From Anaerolineales bacterium (GTDB taxonomy: Bacteria; Chloroflexota; Anaerolineae; 4572-78; J111): a stretch of 21,308 nt of DNA. The stretch lies in NCBI GenBank assembly GCA_012032575.1, contig JAAUSP010000060.1, positions 1-21,308 of the forward strand. The letters are read 5' to 3'. The notes beneath the pieces were generated by a model. That model was not told the DNA's origin and made no database searches. It worked only from the letters and a program-made list of their open reading frames with translations. Made by a program: the position numbers and the translations under genes. Shown here piece by piece: positions 7,936 through 17,414 of this stretch. The first letter of the stretch is position 1; the number at the start of each line of letters is the position of its first letter.

Positions 7936-9051
7936 ATGCAGATTCGTGGTCAAGAAATATTAATTCCGACCAGTATGGTCGGCAATTACCCCAATCCCCG
8001 CTGGTGGGATGCCAGCTTTGCTCGTTATTGGCAAGGCAATCAGGAACCCCCTGATGCCATGGTCAGAGAGGCGCTGGAAGATGCAGTTTTGGCTCTGGCT
8101 CACGATCAGGAACTGGCCGGGCTGGACATTATTACGGATGGGCGCATCCACGGCGATAACTATGGCGAGCAGGCCCTCTATTATTATTACAAACGTCTGG
8201 GCTATGACCTTAAAGGCGGTTTTCTGGGTTTTCCCATTTACAGCCGCCTCCACGCCGGTACCCTCACCCAAGAAGCCAGGCGTCACGGCGCGATTATGGT
8301 TGAACAAGCCAGGGCGCTAAAACGAGCTACCAACAAACCCACTAAAATTCAATACACCGGCATCCAGGTATTGGCCCAGGCCACCAATGACCTGTACTAT
8401 AAATCCAGCCGCGACCGGGCCATGGACATCGCCAAGGCTATCAACGAGGACATTCTGGAAGTTGACGCTATGGGCGTGGATTTCATCCAGCTCGACGAGT
8501 TCACCTGGCCCTATTTCTATGAAGACTGGGCCATTGATGCTTTTAACCGGGCGGTCGAGGGTGTTAAGAACGCCAAGATCATTGTCCACGTTTGCTGGGG
8601 TAACTGGGGCGGTACTCCGGCTTATTACCCCGATGAAACTGCCCAGTCCGGTGAAATTTTTGACCTGACCCAACGCAAGGGTGAGGCTCCTGCGGCCACC
8701 CGCGCCATCGTGCCCAAAGCTTACGAAGCTAATATTAGCGTGTTGAATCTGGAAAGCTGCGGCCGTCGCTCCGACGACTTGAGCGGCCTGGACGTGATGA
8801 AAGAGCATCCTCTGCCCGACAATGTTGCTTTCTGGGCCGGGGTGATTGACGTTAAGAGCACCATCACCGAAACCGCCGAACAGGTGGCCGACCGTATCCG
8901 CCGCCTGCTGGAATACATCCCGGCTGACCGTCTGGGTGTTACCACCGACTGCGGCCTGATTCTGCTGCAACGCTATATTGCCATTGACAAGTTGCATGCC
9001 CTTGTCGCCGGCACCGAAATAGTCCGCAAAGAATTAGCCGCCAAAATGTAG
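7936..9051 (+). CDS. xecA: Epoxyalkane:coenzyme M transferase-like enzyme (MetE C-terminal fold)
   Basis: A 371-residue protein of the cobalamin-independent methionine synthase C-terminal-like superfamily, the family of EaCoMT (XecA), which opens epoxides with the thiolate of CoM on a zinc ion. It has the superfamily start MVGNYPNPRWW, the central LDEFTWPYFYEDW, and the zinc ligand pattern H218-x-C220 (VHVCWGNWGG) with a third ligand C339 (GVTTDCGL). This is the HxC-n-C arrangement known for EaCoMT and MetE. Length is close to XecA (about 377 aa) and far shorter than full MetE. The strong AGGGAGG ribosome site supports the start. Neighbouring genes for both hydroxyalkyl-CoM dehydrogenases, 2-KPC and CoM biosynthesis favour EaCoMT over a methyltransferase. 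The sequence alone would leave a MetE-like methyltransferase possible. Confidence 0.82.
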   Translation: MQIRGQEILIPTSMVGNYPNPRWWDASFARYWQGNQEPPDAMVREALEDAVLALAHDQELAGLDIITDGRIHGDNYGEQALYYYYKRLGYDLKGGFLGFPIYSRLHAGTLTQEARRHGAIMVEQARALKRATNKPTKIQYTGIQVLAQATNDLYYKSSRDRAMDIAKAINEDILEVDAMGVDFIQLDEFTWPYFYEDWAIDAFNRAVEGVKNAKIIVHVCWGNWGGTPAYYPDETAQSGEIFDLTQRKGEAPAATRAIVPKAYEANISVLNLESCGRRSDDLSGLDVMKEHPLPDNVAFWAGVIDVKSTITETAEQVADRIRRLLEYIPADRLGVTTDCGLILLQRYIAIDKLHALVAGTEIVRKELAAKM

Positions 9052-9069
9052 CCATCGAATTTGGGTGGA

Positions 9070-9130
9070 ATAGGTGTGGCGCACGGGGTAACTCCAGCCA
9101 ATGAGCGAGGGGAGGGTGCGCCGCACCTAT
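9070..9130 (+). repeat. Long intercistronic hairpin
   Basis: The 15-base arms ATAGGTGTGGCGCAC (9070-9084) and GTGCGCCGCACCTAT (9116-9130) pair completely if one G-U wobble is allowed. No U-run follows, so it is more likely an mRNA-stabilising or processing hairpin than a terminator. It lies between the transferase stop and the zinc-ribbon gene. Confidence 0.7.
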
Positions 9131-9144
9131 AACAGGGGAGTACC

Positions 9145-9387
9145 ATGCCGATTTTTACCTTGCGTTGTCCAGAGTGCAATCATATTTTTCAGGGCCTTGT
9201 CCTCACCGGCACCCGCGAGCCGGAAATCTGGGTTTGCTCCAAATGTGGCAGCGAGCAAGCGCAAAAACTGCCAGAGGTAGAACTTCACCCCTGGGAAGGT
9301 GTCCACGGACAAGGCTGTTCATGCTGCGCCTTCAGTTTCGCTACCGAGTCAAAAACACAGCAGCATCGGCAAACAACTAGAGATTAG
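9145..9387 (+). CDS. Small zinc-ribbon protein
   Basis: An 80-residue protein starting MPIFTLRCPECNHIFQGLV, with CPEC and CSKC pairs 24 residues apart, as in FmdB-type zinc ribbons that bind one zinc ion. A further GCSCC cluster at about 57-61 and a His-containing tail could bind a second metal. FmdB-like proteins are often encoded beside amidases or C1 enzymes with unclear roles. Here it sits between the zinc-dependent CoM transferase and the first dehydrogenase, so a role in zinc supply or regulation is conceivable (inference only). GGGGAG 4 bases before the ATG supports the start. Confidence 0.75.
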   Translation: MPIFTLRCPECNHIFQGLVLTGTREPEIWVCSKCGSEQAQKLPEVELHPWEGVHGQGCSCCAFSFATESKTQQHRQTTRD

Positions 9388-9422
9388 AGATTGGAGATTA
9401 AACCCAATCTCCAATCTCTAAT
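9383..9422 (+). repeat. 17-bp perfect intercistronic hairpin
   Basis: ATTAGAGATTGGAGATT (9383-9399) and AATCTCCAATCTCTAAT (9406-9422) are exact reverse complements around a 6-base loop. The same words (AATCTCCAATCTCT) recur in the spacer at 10929-10949. There is no T-run. It lies between the zinc-ribbon gene and the first SDR gene. Confidence 0.8.
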
Positions 9423-9449
9423 TACCAATCTCATTTACGAGGAGAATTT

Positions 9450-10208
9450 ATGCGTCTCGAAGACAAAGTAGCCATTATTACCGGGGCCGGCTCCGGCATC
9501 GGCGAAGTAACCGCCCATCTGTTTGCCCGCGAAGGGGCAGCCGTGATGGTGGCCGATATTAACATTGAAGCTGCTCAAAAAGTAGCCGAGGCCATTCAGT
9601 CGGAGGGAGGTCGCGCCGCCTCGGTCAGAGCCGATGTGACTTCTGAAGAAAGCGCTGCGGCTATGACCCAGGCCACCCTGACAAGCTTTGGCCGGGTGGA
9701 CATCCTTTTCAATAACGCCGGGAATGAAGGCTTTGGCTCGGTGGTGAATACCGAGTTGGACATGTGGGAACGTATCTTTGCTGTGCATGTGCGGGGGGCA
9801 TTTCTCTGTTCCAAGTATGCTATCTCGGCCATGATTGAAGGCGGGCAGGGCGGCGCGGTTATCAATGTTTCCTCTGTGGCCGGGTTGGTTGGCATCCCCA
9901 ATATGGCCGCTTACTGCGCCGCCAAAGGCGCGATTGTCAACCTGACCCGCGCCATGGCCGTTGATTTTGCCGCTCAAAAAATTCGGGTCAATTGTATTGC
10001 GCCGGGCACTACCATGACCCCCCTGGGGCAACGATTGATCGCCAACGACACCCCGGAACGGCTGGCCCAACGCCTCAGCCGCTACCCGATGGGCCGCTTT
10101 GGTCAGCCCGACGAAATCGCCCGCTCCGTCCTTTTCCTGGCTTCTGATGACAGCTCTTATGCCACAGGCATGTGTTTAACGATTGATGGGGGATTGACCT
10201 GCGTGTAA
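9450..10208 (+). CDS. xecE: 2-(S)-hydroxypropyl-CoM dehydrogenase-like SDR
   Basis: A 252-residue classical short-chain dehydrogenase. It has the NAD site TGAGSGIG (11-18), Asp36 ending beta-2 (NAD rather than NADP), NNAG (88-91), and catalytic S142, Y155 and K159. The block SVAGLVGIPNMAAYCAAKGA and the later RLSRYPMGRFGQP are what I recall of Xanthobacter XecE (S-HPCDH). There the CoM sulfonate is held by R211 and K214 in RRLAKYP; the equivalents here are R208 and R211, so Lys is conservatively replaced by Arg. The enzyme would oxidise the S-enantiomer of the hydroxyalkyl-CoM thioether to the ketone. GAGGAG precedes the ATG. The generic SDR assignment is certain; the stereospecific CoM role rests on these residues plus context. 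Confidence 0.82.
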   Translation: MRLEDKVAIITGAGSGIGEVTAHLFAREGAAVMVADINIEAAQKVAEAIQSEGGRAASVRADVTSEESAAAMTQATLTSFGRVDILFNNAGNEGFGSVVNTELDMWERIFAVHVRGAFLCSKYAISAMIEGGQGGAVINVSSVAGLVGIPNMAAYCAAKGAIVNLTRAMAVDFAAQKIRVNCIAPGTTMTPLGQRLIANDTPERLAQRLSRYPMGRFGQPDEIARSVLFLASDDSSYATGMCLTIDGGLTCV

Positions 10209-10293
10209 AAACCGCCGACCCCTGCCAGACTGTTTGGAGGTAGGACACCAAGGGTTGGCAGGCACTTAGTGTTTAACAATCAGGGGGATCGTC

Positions 10294-10896
10294 TTGAATT
10301 TTACGGCCACCAGTGCCTTGAATTTACCGCCGGACGAGCGGCACATTTGTCTCTTTGTGCGTGAGCCGGGGCAGTTTAACCTGACCTTGCTGCCTTTGCT
10401 GGCGGCTTTATCGGGAACGTCCACCACCGTCGTCTTGGCGTTGGACCAGGTTGAACGCCGGTTGAGCGAACTCTTGGCCGAGCCTGTGGTCCAGCAGATG
10501 TTTGCCGCCGGCCGATTGTATTCCATGGAGGCCGACGCCCTTTATCTGAGTGAGCAGATTTTTGACCCGACTGTTGTGTTCAATCGTCTAACCCATCTGA
10601 GTTTGGAATTGAAAGTAACCGGACATTCCCTGGTCGTCATCGGGGGGATCAGTTGGGCCGTGCAACAGCAGCCTGGTTTTGACCTGGCCCGTTACGAGAC
10701 CGGTCTGGATAAATTGCTGACAGATCACCCCTCTATCGCTTTGCTGGTCTGCATTTATGAAGCCAATTACTGCAACGGCGAAATGGCTCTGGCAGCCCTT
10801 CAGACTCACCCGGCCGCGGTCATTGACGGGGTCTGCCGGGCCGGATTGAACCAGCCGCGAAAGCGCATTCAAGAACCGGCGACTCCTCAGCCCTAA
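10294..10896 (+). CDS. Stand-alone MEDS-domain protein
   Basis: A 200-residue protein without a DNA-binding domain. It starts with the MEDS entry block DERHICLFVREPGQFN, contains GGISWAVQQQPGFDLARYETGLDKLL (equivalent to the GEMSW block of DcmR-type proteins), CIYEANYCNGEMALAALQTHP, and ends in a Pro/Arg-rich tail. It is a divergent relative of the sensory half of the regulator at 7056-7820: HICLF, the ISW block and the LxTHP ending align. The start is TTG at 10294 with GGGGGAT 8 bases upstream; no in-frame ATG exists before the conserved block. Because it lies between the two stereospecific dehydrogenases, it may bind a pathway intermediate or modulate the HTH-MEDS regulator (inference). Confidence 0.72.
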   Translation: MNFTATSALNLPPDERHICLFVREPGQFNLTLLPLLAALSGTSTTVVLALDQVERRLSELLAEPVVQQMFAAGRLYSMEADALYLSEQIFDPTVVFNRLTHLSLELKVTGHSLVVIGGISWAVQQQPGFDLARYETGLDKLLTDHPSIALLVCIYEANYCNGEMALAALQTHPAAVIDGVCRAGLNQPRKRIQEPATPQP

Positions 10897-10962
10897 GAAA
10901 AATATAACGGGGATTAAAGACTAAACTCAATCTCTAATCTCCAATCTCTATCTTTGGAGCTA

Positions 10963-11727
10963 ATGGTGCGACTAGCCAACAAAGTAGTGCTTATTACCGG
11001 CGCAGGGTCCGGCATTGGCCGGGGCATTGCCCAGCGTTTTGCCGCCGAAGGGGCCTGGCTGGCCCTGAGCGACATCGCCGCGCCGGGCCTGGCCGAAACC
11101 GTCCAGTTGATTGCCGGGGCCGGCGGTCAATCCGTCATCACCACCCTCGGTGATGTCGCCCTGCGCCCCGACGCCGAGCGGATGGTTCAAGCGCCCATCG
11201 AAGCCTGGGGCCGGCTGGATGTGGTGGTCAACAACGCCGGAATTGCCGGCTCTCAGCAAGCCACCCTGCTCCACCTGACCTCCGACGAGGAATGGGAGCG
11301 CATTTTGGGCGTCAATCTCAGCGGCGTTTTTTGGGTAGCTCGCGCGGCAGTACAATATATGCTAACTCAGGGCCACGGGAATATTATCAATCTGGCTTCG
11401 GTTGCGGGACTCGTCCCTTTTCCGGGCCGGGCGGCTTACACCGCCACCAAAGGCGGCGTGGTCGCTTTGACTCGCGCGATAGCGATTGATTACGCCAAGA
11501 ACCGTATTCGTTCAAACGCCATCTGCCCCGGCCTGACCGAAACCAATATGACCCGCTGGCGGCTGGACATTCCCGAACTGCGCCAGCAGGTGATTGACGC
11601 CACCCCCTGGGGACGCCCCGGCCAACCGGAAGACATCGCCGCGGCCGCCGTTTATCTGGCCTCAGACGAGTCCGATTTTATGACCGGCCAGATGCTGGTG
11701 ATAGACGGCGGCTGGACGATCAAGTAA
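10963..11727 (+). CDS. xecD: 2-(R)-hydroxypropyl-CoM dehydrogenase-like SDR
   Basis: A 254-residue short-chain dehydrogenase with TGAGSGIG (12-19), Asp37 for NAD selectivity, NNAG (90-93) and catalytic S146, Y159 and K163. Two blocks match what is known of XecD (R-HPCDH). FPGRAAYTATKG carries R156, and MTRWRLDIPELR carries R200. These fall at the positions of XecD R152 and R196, which bind the CoM sulfonate and set stereospecificity. The first SDR lacks both arginines and has the other enzyme's pair instead, so the two genes look like a genuine R/S pair. Start: ATG at 10963 or GTG at 10966, the latter better spaced from GGAG. It oxidises the R-hydroxyalkyl-CoM to the ketone. Confidence 0.85.
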   Translation: MVRLANKVVLITGAGSGIGRGIAQRFAAEGAWLALSDIAAPGLAETVQLIAGAGGQSVITTLGDVALRPDAERMVQAPIEAWGRLDVVVNNAGIAGSQQATLLHLTSDEEWERILGVNLSGVFWVARAAVQYMLTQGHGNIINLASVAGLVPFPGRAAYTATKGGVVALTRAIAIDYAKNRIRSNAICPGLTETNMTRWRLDIPELRQQVIDATPWGRPGQPEDIAAAAVYLASDESDFMTGQMLVIDGGWTIK

Positions 11728-11777
11728 GCAAATCCGCTCCCCCTACCAGGGGAGGGTTTTAGGGAGGGGGTCGAGTT

Positions 11778-12722
11778 ATGGCTATCTTCACGGCTGATAA
11801 CAAACAAATGTCGCTGGCCGAAGCCGCCGGGATTGTCCAGGATGGCATGACTGTTGCCGTAGGCGGCGGCCTGTCCTGGCGCGAACCGATGGCTTTTTTG
11901 CGGGAACTGATCCACCAGGGCCGGCGCAATTTGCACGTGGTCGGTACGGCCCACGGCGTGGATGTGGACCTGCTGTGTGGAGCCGGAGCAGTAGCGGTAG
12001 TGCAGGAATCTTATGTCGGTTTTGAACACGATTTTGGCATGGCTCCTAACTTTCGCCGGGTCTGCGAGACCGGCCAGACCAAAGTATTTGATACCTGCTG
12101 TCATACCGTGATCCAGCAGTTGCGCGCCGCTGAGTTCGGCGTGCCTTTTATGCCGGTGCGCAGTATGCACGGCACCGACTTTCTCAAGCTCCACCCGGAA
12201 TACCAAACCATGACCTGCCCCTTCACCGGCCTGCCGCTGGTGCTGGTCCCGGCCCTGTCGCCCGATGTCGCCATCGTCCACGCCCAGTACGGCGACGCTC
12301 AGGGCAACCTCAAAATATTGCCGCCGCTGGTCGCCGATATGTTTTTTATCCGCGCTTCCAAACATGTGATCGCCACGGTCGAGCGGCTGCTGCCCACCGA
12401 CGAACTCCAGGCGATGGAGCCTAACGTGCCTTATTTTTGGGTCGAAGCCGTGGTCGAAGCCTCTTACGGCGCACACCCCACCTCCTGTTATCCCTTTTAT
12501 GCCTACGACCGGGCGCATCTGGACGAATATTATCGCCATGCTCAGGCCGGGCCGGAGGCTTTTCGAGATTATTTGACTCGCTACATATTTGAACCGACCA
12601 GCCATGCCGATTACCTGGAACGAGTCGGCGGTACGGCCAAGTGTCAAACCCTGGCAAGCTGGCAAGAAGGGGATGATGCCTGGAAACGTCTGTTCACCGC
12701 TGCTGAAGGAGCGATAGCCTAA
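11778..12722 (+). CDS. CoA-transferase subunit A (glutaconate CoA-transferase-like)
   Basis: A 314-residue class I CoA-transferase alpha-type subunit. The opening MSLAEAAGIVQDGMTVAVGGGLSWREP is the glycine-rich start of the family, and PLVLVPALSPDVAIVHAQYGDAQGN is its conserved mid-domain segment. The closest remembered relatives are GctA/IpdA-type subunits. With the next gene it would move CoA between a donor acyl-CoA and a carboxylic acid. Within this cluster the obvious acceptor is the beta-keto acid released by 2-KPC (acetoacetate from epoxypropane), but glutaconate-type transferases vary widely in substrate, so this is inference. GGGAGGGGG lies before the ATG. A short CCCCT/AGGGG hairpin sits in the preceding spacer. 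Confidence 0.82.
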   Translation: MAIFTADNKQMSLAEAAGIVQDGMTVAVGGGLSWREPMAFLRELIHQGRRNLHVVGTAHGVDVDLLCGAGAVAVVQESYVGFEHDFGMAPNFRRVCETGQTKVFDTCCHTVIQQLRAAEFGVPFMPVRSMHGTDFLKLHPEYQTMTCPFTGLPLVLVPALSPDVAIVHAQYGDAQGNLKILPPLVADMFFIRASKHVIATVERLLPTDELQAMEPNVPYFWVEAVVEASYGAHPTSCYPFYAYDRAHLDEYYRHAQAGPEAFRDYLTRYIFEPTSHADYLERVGGTAKCQTLASWQEGDDAWKRLFTAAEGAIA

Positions 12723-12824
12723 CGCGTGATGCGCCGCGAAGGGGCCTTCGGCTCTGGTGCGTAAAAGGCTTTGCACGGAACACGCACCACGCAACACGTA
12801 TAACCGATAGTTATGGGAGAATTC

Positions 12825-13700
12825 GTGAACACCCAACCCATCACCCACGCCACCCTGCCCGAAGTGATGATTTATCAGGTCGCCCGCACCATCGCCGACG
12901 GCGGCCTGGTTTTTCACGGCTTTGGCTCGCCCGTGCCGACGCTGGCTATGTTGTTAGCCAAACGAACCCACGCCCCCCGGATGATTCACGTCGAAGGGGC
13001 CACGTATGGCGTGAATCCGGAGCCGCCATTTCTGCCGCCGACCTCCAACGATTGGTCGCTGGAGCGGGGGCGGGTCATCTCTTTGAGCATTAGCGATTTG
13101 TTTGATATGGCTGCTCGCGGCGATATGGCTCGCATGTTTCTGTCGGGGGTGCAGATTGATGGCTACGGCAATATGAATGTGACCGCCATTGGCCCGGCTG
13201 AGCGGCCCCGCGTCAAAATGCCTGGCGGTGGCGGCGGCGGCAATCTCTCCGGCGATGTGCAGCATATCACCATCTGGACAGCCGGCCATCGGGCTGCTCT
13301 AAACAAAGCCGGCAAACGTCAATACCGGCTGGTCAAAAATGTAGAGTTCGTCTCTTCTATCGGCCATCGCGCCCCCGATGGGCGCACCCGTGAGGAACTG
13401 GGCCTGCGCGGCGGCGGTCCCGATTGGGTTGTTACCGAACTGGGCGTCTTTGATTTTGACCCATCCACCCGGCTGATGCGGCTGCGGGCGCTCTATCCTG
13501 ATACCACCATTCAAGATATTCTTGACAATACTGAATTTGAGCCGGTCATTCCTGCCGAGGTAGGGTTTGTCCCATTGCCCACCCCAGAACACCTGACTAT
13601 TATCCGGCGTTTCGACCCGCTCCACACCCACCACCGCGAATTTCGCCCCGCCGATTTGGAGCGCCGCTTTGATTTGTCAGGGGGGCGAAATGGTTATTAA
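12825..13700 (+). CDS. CoA-transferase subunit B (glutaconate CoA-transferase-like)
   Basis: About 291 residues, class I CoA-transferase beta-type subunit. It has HATLPEVMIYQVARTIADGGLVFHGFGSPVP at the start, MIHVEGATYG, whose Glu (about residue 57) stands near where GctB has its catalytic glutamate, and VTELGVFDFDP near the end. If that Glu is catalytic, the pair is a true transferase rather than an IpdAB-like ring hydrolase, which lacks it. I prefer GTG 12825 as start because GGGAG lies 5 bases before it; an in-frame ATG at 12813 has no ribosome site. The subunits are separated by about 100 bases of hairpin-rich spacer rather than overlapping, which is unusual for this enzyme type. Confidence 0.82.
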   Translation: MNTQPITHATLPEVMIYQVARTIADGGLVFHGFGSPVPTLAMLLAKRTHAPRMIHVEGATYGVNPEPPFLPPTSNDWSLERGRVISLSISDLFDMAARGDMARMFLSGVQIDGYGNMNVTAIGPAERPRVKMPGGGGGGNLSGDVQHITIWTAGHRAALNKAGKRQYRLVKNVEFVSSIGHRAPDGRTREELGLRGGGPDWVVTELGVFDFDPSTRLMRLRALYPDTTIQDILDNTEFEPVIPAEVGFVPLPTPEHLTIIRRFDPLHTHHREFRPADLERRFDLSGGRNGY

Positions 13701-13728
13701 GATGTTCCAGGATTTAAATAGGCACCAC

Positions 13729-13769
13729 CGTGTTACGTGTTCCGTTTGTATTACGCAACACGCAACACG
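13729..13769 (+). repeat. Spacer hairpin of repeated CGTGTT words
   Basis: CGTGTTACGTGTTCCG (13729-13744) and CGCAACACGCAACACG (13754-13769) pair with two mismatches out of 16 around a 9-base loop. Each arm is itself a repeated 8-base word. It has no clear T-run and lies between the CoA-transferase and LLM-oxidoreductase genes. Confidence 0.65.
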
Positions 13770-13821
13770 AGTTGAATAACTACGTTGTTGGAAACCATAT
13801 AATCAGATAAAAAGGACCACA

Positions 13822-14747
13822 ATGCGTATCGGCATAATTGTTGACAATACTCAAACCCTCGACGGACAGATACAGCAAATTGTCCGGGCCGAGCAGGATG
13901 GCTTTGATCAAACCTGGTCATTGCACTTCTTGCAGGCCGCCTTCGACGCGCTGACGGTCATCGCCCTGGCCGGGCAAAAAACGGAACGGATTCAGATGGG
14001 TACGGCGGTGATCCCGGTCTATGCCTTTCACCCCGTGGCCCTGGCCCGCAATGCGCTGACAGCTCAGATTGCCTGTGGAGGCCGACTCACCCTGGGCTTG
14101 GGCGCATCCCACCGGCCCGCCGTCGAAAATACCCTCGGCTTGTCCCACGACCGCCCCGCCCGTCATATGCGTGAGTTTTTAACGGTGCTGCTGGCGCTGA
14201 CTCGGCAGAGCCAGGTAGATTTCAGCGGTGAGGTTTTTCGGACCAAAGCCACTTTTCGCGGGGCCGATGCGCTGCCCTTTCCGGTGATGATCGCTGCCCT
14301 CGCTCCGGCCATGCTCAAACTGGCCGGCGAAGTGACCGATGGCACCATCACTTGGATGGCCGGCCCGAAAACGCTGGAAACCCATATTGTCCCCCGCCTG
14401 CAAGAAGCAGCGGCGGCCACCGGACGCGGCCGCTGCGGGTCTGTGCTGCTTTGCCCGTTTGTGTTACCGATGCTGCCGCAGACGCTTTTGCTCAGGCCGG
14501 CCAACACTTTCATAGTTACGGCCAGCTACCCAGCTATCGCCGGCTGCTCGATATCGAAGGAGTGGCCGGGCCGGGCGATGTGGCAATTGTCGGCAGTGAG
14601 GCCGAAGTGGAGCAGCAGCTTCGCCACCTGGCGGCAATTGGTGTGACCGACTTTGCCGGGATTATCTTCCCCACCGGGGGGGATGCGGCGGCTTCCAAGG
14701 CGCGCACCTGGAATTTGCTCAAGAACCTTGTTGGCAAGGTGGCCTGA
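13822..14747 (+). CDS. LLM-class (F420/FMN-dependent) oxidoreductase, frameshifted
   Basis: A luciferase-like TIM-barrel oxidoreductase of about 308 residues. MRIGIIVDN, the QMGTAVIPVYAFHPVALARNALT block, GGRLTLGLGASHRP and DGTITWMAGPKT match the F420-dependent LLM subgroup (MER/F420-dehydrogenase-like). The C-terminal half (VCAALPVCVTDAAADAF ... ARTWNLLKNLV) continues in frame 3 after one base is lost at about 14429-14430. Repairing it gives a full-length protein, so an assembly indel is the likely cause. AAGGA precedes the ATG. Substrate unknown. Membership in the cluster suggests reduction or oxidation of a pathway or CoM-biosynthesis intermediate, or of an unsaturated side product. The cofactor could be FMN instead of F420. 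Confidence 0.82.
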
Positions 14748-14790
14748 ATTTCGCCAGGGAAGAAGATCAAATCACGAATTACCCGAATGA

Positions 14791-14834
14791 GCGAATGGCA
14801 CAAATTTCTTTGGTGAAATTAGAAAACCATTCGC
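14791..14834 (+). repeat. Spacer hairpin before the OsmC gene
   Basis: GCGAATGG (14791-14798) pairs with CCATTCGC (14827-14834), enclosing a second perfect stem AATTTC / GAAATT (14803-14808 and 14815-14820). The flanks repeat the word CGAAT/ATTCG. The spacer of 145 bases has no ORF. Confidence 0.6.
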
Positions 14835-14892
14835 GTAATTCGTCTATTCGTACTATTCGCGATTTAAAAAAGTCAAACAGAAAGGACAGACC

Positions 14893-16941
<2,049 letters not shown>

Positions 16942-16983
16942 ACGTTGGAACGTTCAACGTTTGAACGTCTATCCGAGAGACCC

Positions 16984-17345
16984 ATGGCCTTTGATACCTT
17001 ACACCTCGTAGACACCAACCAAATCGAATGGGAAGAAGTCACCCAGCCCTGGTACACCCAACCCATCCGGCGCAAGGTGCTGCGGCGTGACCCCGACACA
17101 GGCCGCACCCACTTGTTGGTTACTTACCCGGCCGGACTTAATGCCCCGGTGCATCGCCATAGTTTGCTCACACCATCTTTATTCTGGAAAATGAGTTGGT
17201 CATCAATGATGTGAGGTATGGGCCGGGAACGTATGCCCACTTTCCAGCCGGGGCAAGCATGTCTCACACCTCCACCTCGGAACAAGATTGCATCTTTTTG
17301 ATTTTCTTTGAAGGGCCGCCTGATTTTATCGTTAACGAGCGTTAA
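16984..17345 (+). CDS. Cupin-domain protein, frameshifted
   Basis: About 120 residues after restoring one T in the run 17163-17165. A small single-domain cupin: first motif GLNAPVHRHSFAHTIFILENELVINDVRYGPGTYAHFPAG with two His and a Glu as likely metal ligands, second motif SMSHTSTSEQDCIFLIFFEGP with one His. It resembles ChrR-type or acetylacetone-cleaving-type cupins. The function is not identifiable. Small cupins may bind iron, manganese or zinc and cleave or isomerise diketones, so action on a beta-diketone or on a sulfonate intermediate is possible (inference). It lies between 2-KPC and the CoM biosynthesis genes, flanked by self-complementary AACGTT-rich spacers. Confidence 0.72.
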
Positions 17346-17363
17346 ACGTTTGAATGTTGGAAT

Positions 17364-17400
17364 GTTAAACGTTGGAACGTTCAAACGTTCAACGTTTAAC
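17364..17400 (+). repeat. AACGTT-rich hairpin
   Basis: GTTAAACGTT (17364-17373) pairs exactly with AACGTTTAAC (17391-17400), and inside it GAACGTT (17375-17381) pairs with AACGTTC (17384-17390), leaving one bulged G. The same words occur in the short spacer 16942-16968 before the cupin. The hairpin ends 14 bases before the next ATG. Confidence 0.75.
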
Positions 17401-17414
17401 GTGGAAAGGAAGCT

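Noticed and set aside
7936..9051. Full methionine synthase MetE
   Set aside because: Only the zinc-binding C-terminal-type domain is present, at the length of EaCoMT, and the neighbours are CoM-pathway genes.
11652..12917. A 421-codon open frame on the minus strand
   Set aside because: It is antisense to the CoA-transferase genes, has no recognisable motif, and its composition follows from the codon bias of the plus-strand genes.
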